Made by a program: the position numbers and the translations under genes. Below, piece after piece: positions 16,507-24,548 of a stretch of 64,000 bases of DNA (within the stretch, counting starts at the first letter, position 1; the number at the start of each line of letters is the position of its first letter). The stretch lies in contig NZ_JAAVUR010000001.1 in NCBI RefSeq assembly GCF_018449545.1, positions 310,001-374,000 of the forward strand, given 5' to 3'. The notes beneath the pieces are model-generated. The model was given only the letters and a program-made list of their open reading frames with translations. It was not told the DNA's origin and ran no database searches. Source of the stretch: Granulicella sp. dw_53. Lineage in GTDB: Bacteria; Acidobacteriota; Terriglobia; Terriglobales; Acidobacteriaceae.

Positions 16507-17091
16507 ATGAGTTCAGGGACAGAGTTATGGCTAATTCGACATGGCGAGACGGAGTGGAGCCTGAGTGGAGCGCATACCAGCCGGACGGATATCGCGCTGA
16601 CGGACCATGGGCGGAAGAGGGCGGAGGAGTTGCGAGATTATCTGGCTCCGACGAAGTTTGACGCGGTTTTTGTGAGTCCTATGCAAAGGGCGCGGGAGAC
16701 CTGCCGGATTGCGGGGTTTGGAGATGTCGCGGTGGTGGATGAGGGACTCAAGGAGTGGGATTACGGGGTTTATGAGGGAAAGACTACGGCGCAGATTCGA
16801 GCCGAGGTGCCGGGGTGGAGTGTCTGGAAAAACGAGATTGTTGGTGGCGAGACGGCAGAGCATGTGGGCGAGCGGGCGGATGGGGTGATCGCGCGGGCGT
16901 TGGCGGCTGGTTCGGGCAAGGTGGCGCTGTTTGCCCATGCGCATATTCTGCGGATTCTGGCGGCACGCTGGATCGGGCTGGATGCGACTGGCGGACGGCT
17001 GTTCGCACTGGGGACGGGGAGTGTGAGTGTCCTGGGATGGGAGCGAGAGACGCGGGTCGTTGAGGCCTGGAATCGTGGGTTCGAGGGGTAG
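16507..17091 (+). CDS. Histidine phosphatase family protein
   Basis: A 194-residue phosphoglycerate-mutase-like phosphatase. The catalytic core [34 protein letters not shown] carries the phospho-accepting His and the paired Arg residues. The acid [12 protein letters not shown] and the second His in [19 protein letters not shown] complete the site. The layout is that of acid/sugar phosphatases (SixA/CobC/GpmB-like), not of true cofactor-dependent mutases; the substrate is unknown. AGGAGATAAGAA precedes the ATG. It is convergent with def, with a shared hairpin between them. Confidence 0.9.
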   Translation: MSSGTELWLIRHGETEWSLSGAHTSRTDIALTDHGRKRAEELRDYLAPTKFDAVFVSPMQRARETCRIAGFGDVAVVDEGLKEWDYGVYEGKTTAQIRAEVPGWSVWKNEIVGGETAEHVGERADGVIARALAAGSGKVALFAHAHILRILAARWIGLDATGGRLFALGTGSVSVLGWERETRVVEAWNRGFEG

Positions 17092-17098
17092 GGAGAGT

Positions 17099-17124
17099 CC
17101 GGCAGAGTGGGGTGGCTCTGCCGG
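17099..17124. terminator. Hairpin between convergent genes
   Basis: CCGGCAGAG (17099-17107) and CTCTGCCGG (17116-17124) form a perfect nine-base-pair stem with an eight-base loop. It lies between the convergent histidine phosphatase and def genes and could end both transcripts. No long T-run flanks it, so factor-independent termination may be weak. Confidence 0.5.
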
Positions 17125-17131
17125 GACCTTG

Positions 17132-17704
17132 TTAGCTGGCTGCTTTTAGTCTGTGGCGCTGGTAGTTCTCAATGGTCGTCAGGGTTCCGGGCTGCATGAC
17201 GTCTGTGTAGAGGCGGCCTTGCAGGTGGTCGATCTCGTGCTGGAGGATGCGGGCGTACCAGCCCTCGGCCTCGATGACTCTGGGTTGGGCGTGTTCGTCG
17301 AGGCATGTCACTCGGACGGAGCGGGACCGGGGCACGGCGGCCATTAGCCTGGGGATGCTGAGGCAGCCTTCGAAGAAGACCGCCTCTGGAGGCGATAGAA
17401 GCTCTATTTGGGGATTGATGACGACGTGGAAGTCCACCGCGGACCGTTGGATCTCCTGGAGCTGGGCCTCGGTGAGTCCCTTTTGGTACTCGACTTTGTC
17501 TTCGATGACCGTCAGTTGGAGGGATTCTCCCACCTGGGGGGCTGCCAGACCTACTCCGGGTGCATCGCGCATGGTGTCCCGCATGTGAACGATCATGGTC
17601 TGAATCTCGGGACTCAGGATCTCTTCTGGCGTTAGGAGGCGGGCTACTTTCCTTAGCGCAGGATGTCCAACTTCAACGATTTTTAAAAGCACTCTGTGGC
17701 CCAT
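17132..17704 (-). CDS. def: Peptide deformylase
   Basis: A 190-residue metallohydrolase that removes the formyl group from N-terminal formyl-methionine of new proteins. All three motifs are intact: GVGLAAPQVG (50-59), EGCLSIP (112-118, metal Cys) and QHEIDH (155-160, two metal His and the catalytic Glu). The middle insertion (EYQKGLTEAQLQEIQRS) is typical of longer deformylases. fmt, its usual partner, is not adjacent. The upstream gap of 179 bases to the clcF-type gene holds a small palindrome (TTCCATC/GATGGAA, 17763-17783) and no gene. Confidence 0.96.
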   Translation of the reverse strand: MGHRVLLKIVEVGHPALRKVARLLTPEEILSPEIQTMIVHMRDTMRDAPGVGLAAPQVGESLQLTVIEDKVEYQKGLTEAQLQEIQRSAVDFHVVINPQIELLSPPEAVFFEGCLSIPRLMAAVPRSRSVRVTCLDEHAQPRVIEAEGWYARILQHEIDHLQGRLYTDVMQPGTLTTIENYQRHRLKAAS

Positions 17705-17883
17705 CGCTTTCTGATCACTTTGCGTTCAGTCTGCTCATGATCGGCTCATCTCGTGGAGCCTTTTCCATCTGCGTTGGATGGAATCTTCAAGGCTGCGGAT
17801 GCACTTTAGAGAGAACACAGAAGGCCAGGCATCATTCCTCGAAATGGGGAAATCGTGGTTTTTTAACGGAGATGTTGTGAATT

Positions 17884-19191
17884 TTAGAGGTGTAGGTCGT
17901 TCTGGACGTTCGACGTGGCTTTGGTGAAGGATTTGAGTCCGTTGGAGCGTTGGGAGTAGTAGATGCCCTGTGAGCCGGAGAAGAGGTAGCTGGTGACGCA
18001 GGCGATGGCGGCGAAGGAGCCGGCTTCGGGGCCGAAGAGTTCCAGGGCCATGAGGCTGGAGGCGATGGGGGTGTTGGCGGCTCCGCCGAAGACGGCTACG
18101 AAGCCCATGGCCGCCAACAGGGTCGAGGGTAGCGGGAGGATGCTGGAGAGGGCGTTGCCCAGGGTCGCTCCGATGAAGAAGAGGGGGGTGACTTCGCCGC
18201 CTTTGAAGCCGGCGCCGAGGGTCAGCGTGGTGAAGCCGAACTTGGCGGCGAAGTCGTAGCGGGGGAGGTGCTCGGAGAAGGCGGCCACGATGGTGGGGAT
18301 ACCGAGGCCGATGTATTTGGTGCTCCCGATGGCGAAGGCGGCCAGGGCGACGATTGCGCCGCCAAAGAAGGGGCGCAGGGGAGCGTAGGCGATGTACTTC
18401 TTGAAGAGATCGCGGATGATGTGGGTGGTGTGGGCGAAGAGGAGGGCGACGACGCCGAAGACGACTCCAGCGGCCAGAGAGGAGAGGAGGGCGACGATGG
18501 TGAAGGGGGCGGTCTGGGTGACGAGGTAGAGGGTGTGGTGGACGTGCCAGGCGCGGATGACGTAGTCGGCGGCGAAGGAGGCGAGGAAGCAGGGAAAGAT
18601 GGCTTCGTAGCTGATGGAGCCGATGGTGAGGACCTCGAGTCCGAAGACTGCGCCGGCTAGCGGAGTTCCGAAGACTGAGCCGAAGCCTGCGGAGATGCCG
18701 GCCATGAGGACGATGCGGCGATCCTGATCGCTCAGGGCCAGGCGGGGGAAGAGGCGGGTGAGGCGGGTGATCTGATCGGCGAGAGATGCGCCGGTCTGGA
18801 CGGCGGTGCCCTCGCGTCCGGCGGAGCCTCCGAAGAGATGCGTCAGGAGGGTGGTGAGGAGGATGAGGGGAGTCATGCGGGCTTGGATCGTGGCGCGTGG
18901 GAGATCTACGATTTCGGCGTGTATCTCTTCGATGATTAGGTTGTTGCCTCCTTCTACGGCGCGGCCGAAGTAGTGGTAGAGAAGACCGGAGAGAAGGCCC
19001 GCGAGAGGGAGTAGTGCGATGAGCCAGCGGTGGTGTTCGCGGGTGTCGGTTGCCCAGTTGAGCGAGACGATGAGGATGGCGGAGGCGGTGCCTGCGAGAA
19101 TGCCGATTGCGATGGCGATGATGAGCCAGCGGAGGGCGTGGCGGAGTGTCTGGAAAAAGGCGGCGAAGGTCGGCGGGAATGAAAGAGGCAT
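17884..19191 (-). CDS. CLC-F-type fluoride/proton antiporter
   Basis: A 435-residue CLC-fold membrane protein. Its ion-path motifs match the fluoride-exporting branch and not chloride CLCs: GREGT at 125-129 (chloride type GREGP), EGGNNLIIEEIH at 80-91 in place of GSGIPE, and FKGGEVTPLFF near residue 325 in place of GxFxP. In the family these proteins expel fluoride against toxicity in exchange for protons. The call is strongly supported by a fluoride riboswitch directly upstream that embraces the ribosome site (AGGAG, 5 bases before ATG). Ten or more hydrophobic segments are visible. It is probably monocistronic. Confidence 0.88.
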   Translation of the reverse strand: MPLSFPPTFAAFFQTLRHALRWLIIAIAIGILAGTASAILIVSLNWATDTREHHRWLIALLPLAGLLSGLLYHYFGRAVEGGNNLIIEEIHAEIVDLPRATIQARMTPLILLTTLLTHLFGGSAGREGTAVQTGASLADQITRLTRLFPRLALSDQDRRIVLMAGISAGFGSVFGTPLAGAVFGLEVLTIGSISYEAIFPCFLASFAADYVIRAWHVHHTLYLVTQTAPFTIVALLSSLAAGVVFGVVALLFAHTTHIIRDLFKKYIAYAPLRPFFGGAIVALAAFAIGSTKYIGLGIPTIVAAFSEHLPRYDFAAKFGFTTLTLGAGFKGGEVTPLFFIGATLGNALSSILPLPSTLLAAMGFVAVFGGAANTPIASSLMALELFGPEAGSFAAIACVTSYLFSGSQGIYYSQRSNGLKSFTKATSNVQNDLHL

Positions 19192-19195
19192 GGGT

Positions 19196-19275
19196 CTCCT
19201 ACGGGAATCGTAGGAGTCATCAGCGCCTGAACTTCGTCAGTTGCGGTTAGAGGCGGAACCCCATCGCCTTGAGGA
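19196..19275 (-). promoter_or_regulatory. Fluoride riboswitch (crcB motif) with ribosome-site hairpin
   Basis: Read on the minus strand, the leader contains GGCGATGGGGTTCCGCC, AACCGC and GCTGATGACTCCTAC in the order and spacing of the fluoride aptamer. GGGGT can pair with ACTCC as the pseudoknot. The last conserved part, CTCCTACG, is followed after ATTCC by CGTAGGAG, which contains the AGGAG Shine-Dalgarno site of the transporter gene. The natural reading is a translational ON switch: without fluoride the ribosome site is paired to the aptamer end; with fluoride the pseudoknot holds that strand and frees it. Confidence 0.9.
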
Positions 19276-19309
19276 TGTATGGGTAGGGTAGCAAGGGTGG
19301 CGGGTGGGG

Positions 19310-20545
19310 TCAACGATCTCCGTGGGGGCGTATGTGCTCCGGACGTACGCCGAGGCCGATGAAGCGGGCAGTGGTGCGGCGGAAGAGAGCGATTGGAGAG
19401 AGAAGGCGCAGGAGCAAGGGTGGCTTGATGGCGCCGGGGTTTCCAAGGAACCTGGTGAGCAGGTGGTGGGCTGCGACCTGGAAGGCCTGTGTGACGCGTG
19501 TGGGGAACTCGCGGCGGCTCTGGACGTGGGCCAAGGTGATCTCGGTGACGAGGGCAGAACGGAGTGGGCCGGCGAGGATGTTGGCTGCGGCTACAGCGTC
19601 CTGGATGGCGAGGTTGATGCCGAGGCCGCCTACGGGCGACATCGCGTGGGCGGCGTCGCCGATGCAGAGCAGTCCGGGGAGGTGCCAGCGCTGGAGACGG
19701 TTGACCTGGACCGAGAGCAGATTGAGCTGATCCCAGGCAGTGATCTCGGAGACGCGGTCGGTGAGGAAGGGGACGAGATGGACGAGGGACTGGCGGAAGG
19801 CGGGCAGGCCGGCGGGCTTGATCGTGGAGGCGAAGGAGTCCTTGGCGATGATGTATCCGCACTGGAAGTAGTCTCCGCGATTGATGAGGATGAGGCCGGC
19901 TCCGTAGTTGAAGTTGCCGAGAGCGTTCGCTGGATCGCTGGTGGAGCGGCTGAGTCGGAACCAGAGGACGTCGATGGGGGCGCCGCGGTCTATGACGGGA
20001 AGTTCCGCGGAGGAGCGCACGATCGATTGGCGGCCATCGCAGCCGACGGTCAGGCCGGCACGAATCTCGACTGGGCCGTTGGGGGTGTTGGCTTGGACGC
20101 CCAGGATGCGGCCGTTTTGTTTGATGAGGCCGATTACTTCGTGTTCGAGCAAGAGGCTAAAAGTGGGGAGCTGGGCGGCCTGCGTGGAGAGGAATTTGAG
20201 GAAGTCCCACTGAGGCATCAAGGTGATGAAGTTGGCTTGAGCGGGAAGGCCAGAGAAGTCTGCGAGAGGAAAGCTACGGTTGCCGAAGGAGACCGAGAGG
20301 CGCGGCATCTCCTGATGAGGAACGGCCAGGAAGGCTTCGAGGAGGCCGAGCTCCCGCATCAGCTCGAGAGTGGATGGATGGATTGTGTCGCCGCGAAAGT
20401 CGCGGAAGAAGTCCTTGTGTTTTTCGAGCACGGTGACCTGAATCCCGGAGCGGGCCAAGAGGAAGCCGAGCATTATGCCGGCTGGACCTCCACCGACGAT
20501 GCAGCAGGTGGTAGAGAGCGTGCCGGGACTGAGGATTGCGGACAT
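19310..20545 (-). CDS. FAD-dependent aromatic-type monooxygenase
   Basis: A 411-residue group A flavoprotein. The dinucleotide-binding CCIVGGGPAGIMLGFLLARSG starts at residue ~14, the second NAD(P)H/FAD motif is in LTVGCDGRQSIVR, and the FAD ribityl motif CIGDAAHAMSPVGGLGINLAIQDA lies at ~290. Such enzymes hydroxylate or epoxidise with NAD(P)H and oxygen; the close pattern (RGDTIHPSTLELMRELGL) fits PHBH-like proteins often annotated as FAD-dependent oxidoreductases. The substrate is unknown. TAAAGT ends 6 bases before the ATG without a ribosome site, suggesting a leaderless mRNA. gph ends 9 bases upstream on the same strand. Confidence 0.88.
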   Translation of the reverse strand: MSAILSPGTLSTTCCIVGGGPAGIMLGFLLARSGIQVTVLEKHKDFFRDFRGDTIHPSTLELMRELGLLEAFLAVPHQEMPRLSVSFGNRSFPLADFSGLPAQANFITLMPQWDFLKFLSTQAAQLPTFSLLLEHEVIGLIKQNGRILGVQANTPNGPVEIRAGLTVGCDGRQSIVRSSAELPVIDRGAPIDVLWFRLSRSTSDPANALGNFNYGAGLILINRGDYFQCGYIIAKDSFASTIKPAGLPAFRQSLVHLVPFLTDRVSEITAWDQLNLLSVQVNRLQRWHLPGLLCIGDAAHAMSPVGGLGINLAIQDAVAAANILAGPLRSALVTEITLAHVQSRREFPTRVTQAFQVAAHHLLTRFLGNPGAIKPPLLLRLLSPIALFRRTTARFIGLGVRPEHIRPHGDR

Positions 20546-20554
20546 GGAGATACT

Positions 20555-21268
20555 TTAGCGTGACGTAACGCTGATGAGCGAGGGCCAATCGGAGGGGGAG
20601 TTGGCGAGTTGATCGGGCTGCGCTGCCGCGAGAGTGTGGGGAGATAGACCGAAGGTGCAACCGATGCTGCGTGCGCCGCAGTTACGGGCGGTGAGGATGT
20701 CGACGTCGGAGTCGCCGATCATGACGGTCTCGGAGGGAGTGATTGGGGGCGCCCCTGGATGGAGCTGACTGGCTTCGGCGATGACGGTGAGGATGCCGTG
20801 AGGGTCGGGCTTCTTGGTGTGGAAGCTGTTGCCTCCGTAGTTCTGAAAGAAGAAGCGGTCGAGCTTGAAGTGAGCGCATATGTCGCGAGAGGGGTTGACG
20901 GGCTTGTTGGTGAGAACGGCCATTGGCAGATTTGGGTTGGCGTCGCGGATGGTCTCGAGGGCTTCGAGGACGCCAGCGTAGACATAGGTGAAGTCGAGTT
21001 TGTGGATGCGGTAGTAGTCGAGGAAGAAGGTGAGGGCATCGGTTACATATTCCTCATCGTGGATGTCGCCCTCCGGGTCGCCCAGGGCGCGGCGCACGAG
21101 CATGGAGGCTCCGTCGCCGATGTAGCTGGCGATTACGGCTTCGGGAAGTTGCGGCTTGCCGAGGTGGACGAGCATGGCGTTTACGGAGTTGCAGAGGTCG
21201 ACGCGGGAGTCGATGAGCGTGCCGTCGAGGTCGAATACAAGAAGGCGGGGAGTGATGTCCAGAGGCAT
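20555..21268 (-). CDS. gph: Phosphoglycolate phosphatase-like HAD hydrolase
   Basis: A 237-residue HAD phosphatase. Motif I is LVFDLDGTLIDSRVDL (nucleophile Asp), motif II VLTNKP, the Lys region NSFHTKKPDPHGILTVI, and motif IV MIGDSDVDILTARNCG. The cap insertion SMLVRRALG...YYRIHKLDFTYVYAGVLEAL matches Gph, which hydrolyses 2-phosphoglycolate from DNA repair or oxygenation, though other small phosphate esters are possible. I start at 21268 and not at an ATG 21 codons upstream, because homology begins at MPLDITPRLLVFD. TACCAT lies 6 bases before this ATG with no ribosome site. Confidence 0.87.
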   Translation of the reverse strand: MPLDITPRLLVFDLDGTLIDSRVDLCNSVNAMLVHLGKPQLPEAVIASYIGDGASMLVRRALGDPEGDIHDEEYVTDALTFFLDYYRIHKLDFTYVYAGVLEALETIRDANPNLPMAVLTNKPVNPSRDICAHFKLDRFFFQNYGGNSFHTKKPDPHGILTVIAEASQLHPGAPPITPSETVMIGDSDVDILTARNCGARSIGCTFGLSPHTLAAAQPDQLANSPSDWPSLISVTSR

Positions 21269-21310
21269 ATAGCTATGGTATGCCGGAGGCGGGGAATGAT
21301 GCTGCAGGAC

Positions 21311-21351
21311 AGAGAAAAGCCCGATGGTCACAGAGACGGACCTATCGGGCT
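21311..21351 (-). terminator. Rho-independent terminator of the DUF4097 unit
   Basis: On the minus strand AGCCCGAT pairs with ATCGGGCT (21344-21351 with 21318-21325), with an inner GGTC/GACC stem, and is followed by TTTTCTCT. It lies 25 bases after the stop of the DUF4097 gene. Confidence 0.8.
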
Positions 21352-21375
21352 CTCGAGCTATTGTGTTGTGCGGGG

Positions 21376-22251
21376 CTATTGGATGCGAATGTCGCCGGAG
21401 CCGGTTTCGGCTCTGATGACAGGGCCTCCGCCATTGACCGAGGCCGCGATGTGATGGCGGTTGAGGTCGCCCTGCATTGAGAGGGGTTGCTCGATGTGGA
21501 TCCCTCCTGAGCCGGTGCTGGCGTTGACGGTGAAGGCGGTGGATCTGCCTACGTTAAGGTGAATGCTGCCGGAGCCGGTCTCTAACTTCCAATCGGTGGT
21601 GGGTCTTCCGTCGACTTCGATGTCGCCGGAGCCTGTGCCGGCGCGCAGGCCGCCGGAGATGCCGTTGAGACGCACGGAGCCGGAGCCGGTTTGCGCGCGG
21701 ACGTCGCCAGGGCCTGTCTGTTGCAGTTCGATATCGCCGGAGCCGGTCTGGAGGTTTGCAGGGCCGTGGATGCCGTGAGCGCGAACGTTACCCGAACCGG
21801 AGTCTGCTTTGAGGTTGGTGCCGACCTCCTGGATATCGATGTCGCCTGAGCCAGAGTTGGCGGTGAGTGAGGTCGTGCGGGGTAAGGTGATGTCGTAGTC
21901 GATGCTGATGTTATGAAAGAGATCGTTGGAGTGGCGCTCGCCGATGGTGACCGTGTTCCCGCTCTGATCGATGGGGGGATGCGCTGCGATCTCGCGGACA
22001 CGGGACTCGGCGTCGGAGTGGCCACCGTTCATCCAGCCGTTATTGTTGCTATGGACGTGGCCGATGATGTGGATCTGGGAGTCAGAGCCGGGCCGAAGGT
22101 GAATATAGCCGGAACCGGTCCCTACGGAGAGCGTGGGGGAGCTGCCAGTGTTGAGAGTACGGTCGAAAGTAGCCTCTGCGGCAAAGGCGTTGGTCGAGAG
22201 CGCGAGGGCGACAGGGAAGGCGATGACGTTGAGGAGATTGCGAGTGTTCAT
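21376..22251 (-). CDS. Secreted DUF4097 beta-repeat protein
   Basis: A 291-residue exported protein (signal peptide LLNVIAFPVALALSTNAFAA). From residue ~120 onward it is built from short imperfect repeats around GSGDIDIQ, GSGNVRAHG, GSGDIELQQ, GSGSVRLNG, GSGDIEVDG and GSGSIHLNV, each forming one turn of a right-handed beta-helix-like stack, as in DUF4097 (adhesin-like) proteins. It ends on GSGDIRIQ. No enzyme motif is visible; surface or envelope-stress roles are seen in some members. AAGGAG precedes the ATG. It lies 87 bases downstream of the MacA-like gene on the same strand and may be co-transcribed. Confidence 0.9.
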   Translation of the reverse strand: MNTRNLLNVIAFPVALALSTNAFAAEATFDRTLNTGSSPTLSVGTGSGYIHLRPGSDSQIHIIGHVHSNNNGWMNGGHSDAESRVREIAAHPPIDQSGNTVTIGERHSNDLFHNISIDYDITLPRTTSLTANSGSGDIDIQEVGTNLKADSGSGNVRAHGIHGPANLQTGSGDIELQQTGPGDVRAQTGSGSVRLNGISGGLRAGTGSGDIEVDGRPTTDWKLETGSGSIHLNVGRSTAFTVNASTGSGGIHIEQPLSMQGDLNRHHIAASVNGGGPVIRAETGSGDIRIQ

Positions 22252-22338
22252 CCTTGCTCCTTGGCGAGGCTGCCGGTTCGAAGTTGTTTGTGACGTTGTT
22301 CTTTGCGGGGCCTATGGATGTAACGCTTTAGGTTCAGC

Positions 22339-23547
22339 TTATTGCTGAAGGATGACGGTGTCTCCGGGGTTGAGTCCGGCGAGGATCTCTGTCCGAGTGC
22401 CGTTCGAGATGCCGGCTTTGATGGGTACGGAACGACGGCCTTTCTTCTGCTTGGCGTCGGGTACCTCGACGGAGGCGTTGCGATCTTTGTCGTAGACGAC
22501 GGCCTGCTCGGGCACGGTGAGGACGTTCTTGTGCTCTTCGAGGAGGACTTCGGCGTTGGCGGTCATGTTGGCTTTGAGCTCGCCGCCGGGATTGTCGATG
22601 GAGACGCGGACCTCGAAGGTGGTGACGTTATCCTTTTCGACTCCGAGGGGAGCGATGCGGGTGACTTTGCCGAGGAAGGTCTTGTCCTTGAAGGACTCGA
22701 CCTTGATGCGGGCTGGCTGACCGAGATAGACCTTCCCGATGTCGGACTCGTCGACCTTACCTTGAACGTAGACCTGATGGACGTCTCCGATGGTCATGAC
22801 GAGGGTGGCGGTGCTGCCGAGGACGAGGATGGAGGATACTGCGTCTCCTTTTTCAACGTCCCGGGAGAGGATGACGCCGTCCATGGGGGAGGTGATGGTG
22901 GTGTAGCTGAGCTGCTCCTGAAGTTGCTTGAGAGAGGAGCGGCTTTGCGCGACCTGAGCCTCGGCTTGCTGGAGCTTGGAGGTGTCGACGGAGATCTGGG
23001 CGAGGGCCTTGTCGCGGGTGTTGGCGGCGAAGAGATACTTTTGCTGAGCGTCGTCGAGAGCCTGCTGGGAGACGACTCCGTCCTTGGACATCTGCAGGGC
23101 GCGGTCGTATGTGTGTTTGTACATAGGCAGGTCGGGGGCTTCAGCGCTTACTTTGTCGTATTGAATGGCAGCGGCGGCGGCTCGGGCGTTGGATTCGGCG
23201 GCGGCGAGCTGGGCCTTCTGGGCGTCCACCTGGGCGAGGATTTCGATCTGATCGAGCTGAGCGAGGACTTGACCCTGCTTCACGATAGCGTTGATATCGG
23301 TGTCGAGGCGAGTCACGATGCCAGAGGCCTTCGATTTAACTTCTACCTTTGTGATGGGTTGGACTTTACCGGTTGCTACAACGGAACGCGCAATGTCGCC
23401 TCGTTCAGCTTTCCCAAGTTGGGAGGGTTCCAGCTTGGTGCCGTTGCCGCGGGCGGCTACAGCCATGCCGAGAACTGCGGCGACGACCAGAACGATGAGA
23501 CCGGTCCAGATCCAGATTTTGCGCTTGCCTTTACGATTTGGTGCCAT
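22339..23547 (-). CDS. MacA-like periplasmic adaptor (efflux membrane-fusion protein)
   Basis: A 402-residue membrane-fusion protein with one N-terminal transmembrane anchor (IWIWTGLIVLVVAAVLGMAV). A lipoyl-like half follows (KVEVKSKASGIVTRLDTDINAIVKQGQVLAQLD), then an alpha-helical hairpin of ~100 residues rich in Ala/Gln, the second lipoyl half (SYTTITSPMDGVILSRDVEKGDAV), a beta-barrel and the membrane-proximal domain. This order is that of MacA/HlyD proteins, which link an inner-membrane ABC or RND pump to a TolC channel. No MacB-like ABC gene is adjacent; the TolC-like gene at 53.8 kb could be a partner only by inference. The mRNA leader is strongly structured. Confidence 0.9.
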   Translation of the reverse strand: MAPNRKGKRKIWIWTGLIVLVVAAVLGMAVAARGNGTKLEPSQLGKAERGDIARSVVATGKVQPITKVEVKSKASGIVTRLDTDINAIVKQGQVLAQLDQIEILAQVDAQKAQLAAAESNARAAAAAIQYDKVSAEAPDLPMYKHTYDRALQMSKDGVVSQQALDDAQQKYLFAANTRDKALAQISVDTSKLQQAEAQVAQSRSSLKQLQEQLSYTTITSPMDGVILSRDVEKGDAVSSILVLGSTATLVMTIGDVHQVYVQGKVDESDIGKVYLGQPARIKVESFKDKTFLGKVTRIAPLGVEKDNVTTFEVRVSIDNPGGELKANMTANAEVLLEEHKNVLTVPEQAVVYDKDRNASVEVPDAKQKKGRRSVPIKAGISNGTRTEILAGLNPGDTVILQQ

Positions 23548-23549
23548 TG

Positions 23550-23602
23550 GTACAACCCCCGTGAGAACTGTCGAGCCGAGAATGGTCTCGGAGGAGTTGT
23601 AC
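23550..23602 (-). promoter_or_regulatory. Structured leader in front of the MacA-like gene
   Basis: GTACAAC (23550-23556) and GTTGTAC (23596-23602) form a seven-base-pair closing stem that ends 2 bases before the start codon. It encloses a hairpin CCGAGA/TCTCGG (23576-23591). The G-rich stretch before the ATG would be inside the fold. It may be a leader control element or a protein operator; no known riboswitch was matched. Confidence 0.4.
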
Positions 23603-23673
23603 GCATTCGCCGACGAGATAGTTCCGCGATAAAAATATAAACCGTTGTTTCGATTCCTGACGCGGTCTTTCGA

Positions 23674-24279
23674 CTACGCGTATTTGCGAAGGACGCCGAG
23701 AACTTTGCCCTGAATGCTGACGTTGGCAGCGGGGGCGTAGATGGGAGCCATCTCAGTGTTGGAGGGCTGGAGGCGAATCATATTTCCTTCGCGATAGAAG
23801 CGTTTGAGGGTGGCGTCAGAGCCGTCTATCAGTGCGACGATGATCTCTCCTTCGCGAGCCGTGCGGGTGCGCTCGACCAGAACGTAGTCGCCGGAGACGA
23901 TGTGCTCATCGCGCATGGAGTCGCCGCGGACTTCCAGGGCGAAGACCTCGCGATTTCCAATGATGTCGTTCAGCGAGATGCTCTCTGCAGTCTCGATGGC
24001 CTCGACGGGTTGGCCCGCCGCGATACGGCCGAGCAGAGGAAGACGATCGGAGCCCTTCTTGCCGGAGCGTGCAGGCAGCACGTCGATGGAGCGGCTGCGG
24101 TTATGGGCGCGCTGGAGTAACCCTTTGTTTTGAAGATTCGTGATGTGCTTGTGCACTGTGGCAAGGGAACTAAGGCCGAGACCGCCGGCGATCTCTTCGT
24201 AAGACGGAGAGTAGCCGTTCTTCTGCGTGAAGCCGGAGAGAAAGTCGAGAACCTCTTTTTGCCGCCTGGTAATAGCCAT
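23674..24279 (-). CDS. lexA: LexA repressor
   Basis: A 201-residue SOS repressor. The N-terminal winged helix (TRRQKEVLDFLSGFTQKNGYSPSYEEIAGGLGLSSLATVHKHI) binds DNA. The C-terminal S24 peptidase domain has the self-cleavage bond Ala88-Gly89 in GRIAAGQP, the nucleophile Ser121 in RGDSM and the general base Lys159 in DATLKRF. RecA-DNA filaments trigger cleavage and derepression. The start has no ribosome site, but TACAAT ends 6 bases before ATG, so the mRNA is probably leaderless. A direct repeat of TTCGC overlaps this promoter and is a good candidate autoregulatory operator. Confidence 0.97.
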   Translation of the reverse strand: MAITRRQKEVLDFLSGFTQKNGYSPSYEEIAGGLGLSSLATVHKHITNLQNKGLLQRAHNRSRSIDVLPARSGKKGSDRLPLLGRIAAGQPVEAIETAESISLNDIIGNREVFALEVRGDSMRDEHIVSGDYVLVERTRTAREGEIIVALIDGSDATLKRFYREGNMIRLQPSNTEMAPIYAPAANVSIQGKVLGVLRKYA

Positions 24280-24285
24280 GCCGGA

Positions 24286-24308
24286 ATTGTAGCGAATAAA
24301 AAGCGAAC
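24286..24308 (-). promoter_or_regulatory. lexA promoter with candidate LexA operator
   Basis: On the minus strand GTTCGC at 24308-24303 and TTCGC at 24296-24292 form a direct repeat with 6 bases between the TTCGC units. The repeat can also be read as GTTC-N7-ATTC, close to the GTTC-N7-GTTC box of alphaproteobacterial LexA. It directly adjoins the TACAAT -10 (24291-24286), the right place for autorepression. Binding is inference. Confidence 0.4.
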
Positions 24309-24548
24309 CGGCCAGCCCTGTTTTTTATTTGCAGTATCTCTCTTGATTCAGTCGTGATTCTTAGGGAATTCCCATATTGGAAATGGTAACCGCAAAGAGT
24401 TGCAGATCTATCTTGTACCTGAGGCAACCCTGAACCAAGGTAATAGCACACGCATCAGTACGTGTCGGTACATAAAGATGCCGATGATTCGCGTATATGT
24501 GCCTTGGATAACATTGCAGTTTTTGATTGGATCGAGAGGAATAGAAAG

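Noticed and set aside
17763..17783. TTCCATC/GATGGAA palindrome between def and the CLC gene.
   Set aside because: Short, no position relative to a promoter and no known regulator; chance is likely.
19304..20563. A 419-codon frame opposite the monooxygenase gene.
   Set aside because: No recognisable protein; composition of a shadow, and the minus-strand product has clear FAD motifs.
22342..23640. A 432-codon frame opposite the MacA-like gene.
   Set aside because: Low-complexity Gly/Asp/Glu/Leu/Val sequence with no motif; MacA features are on the other strand.
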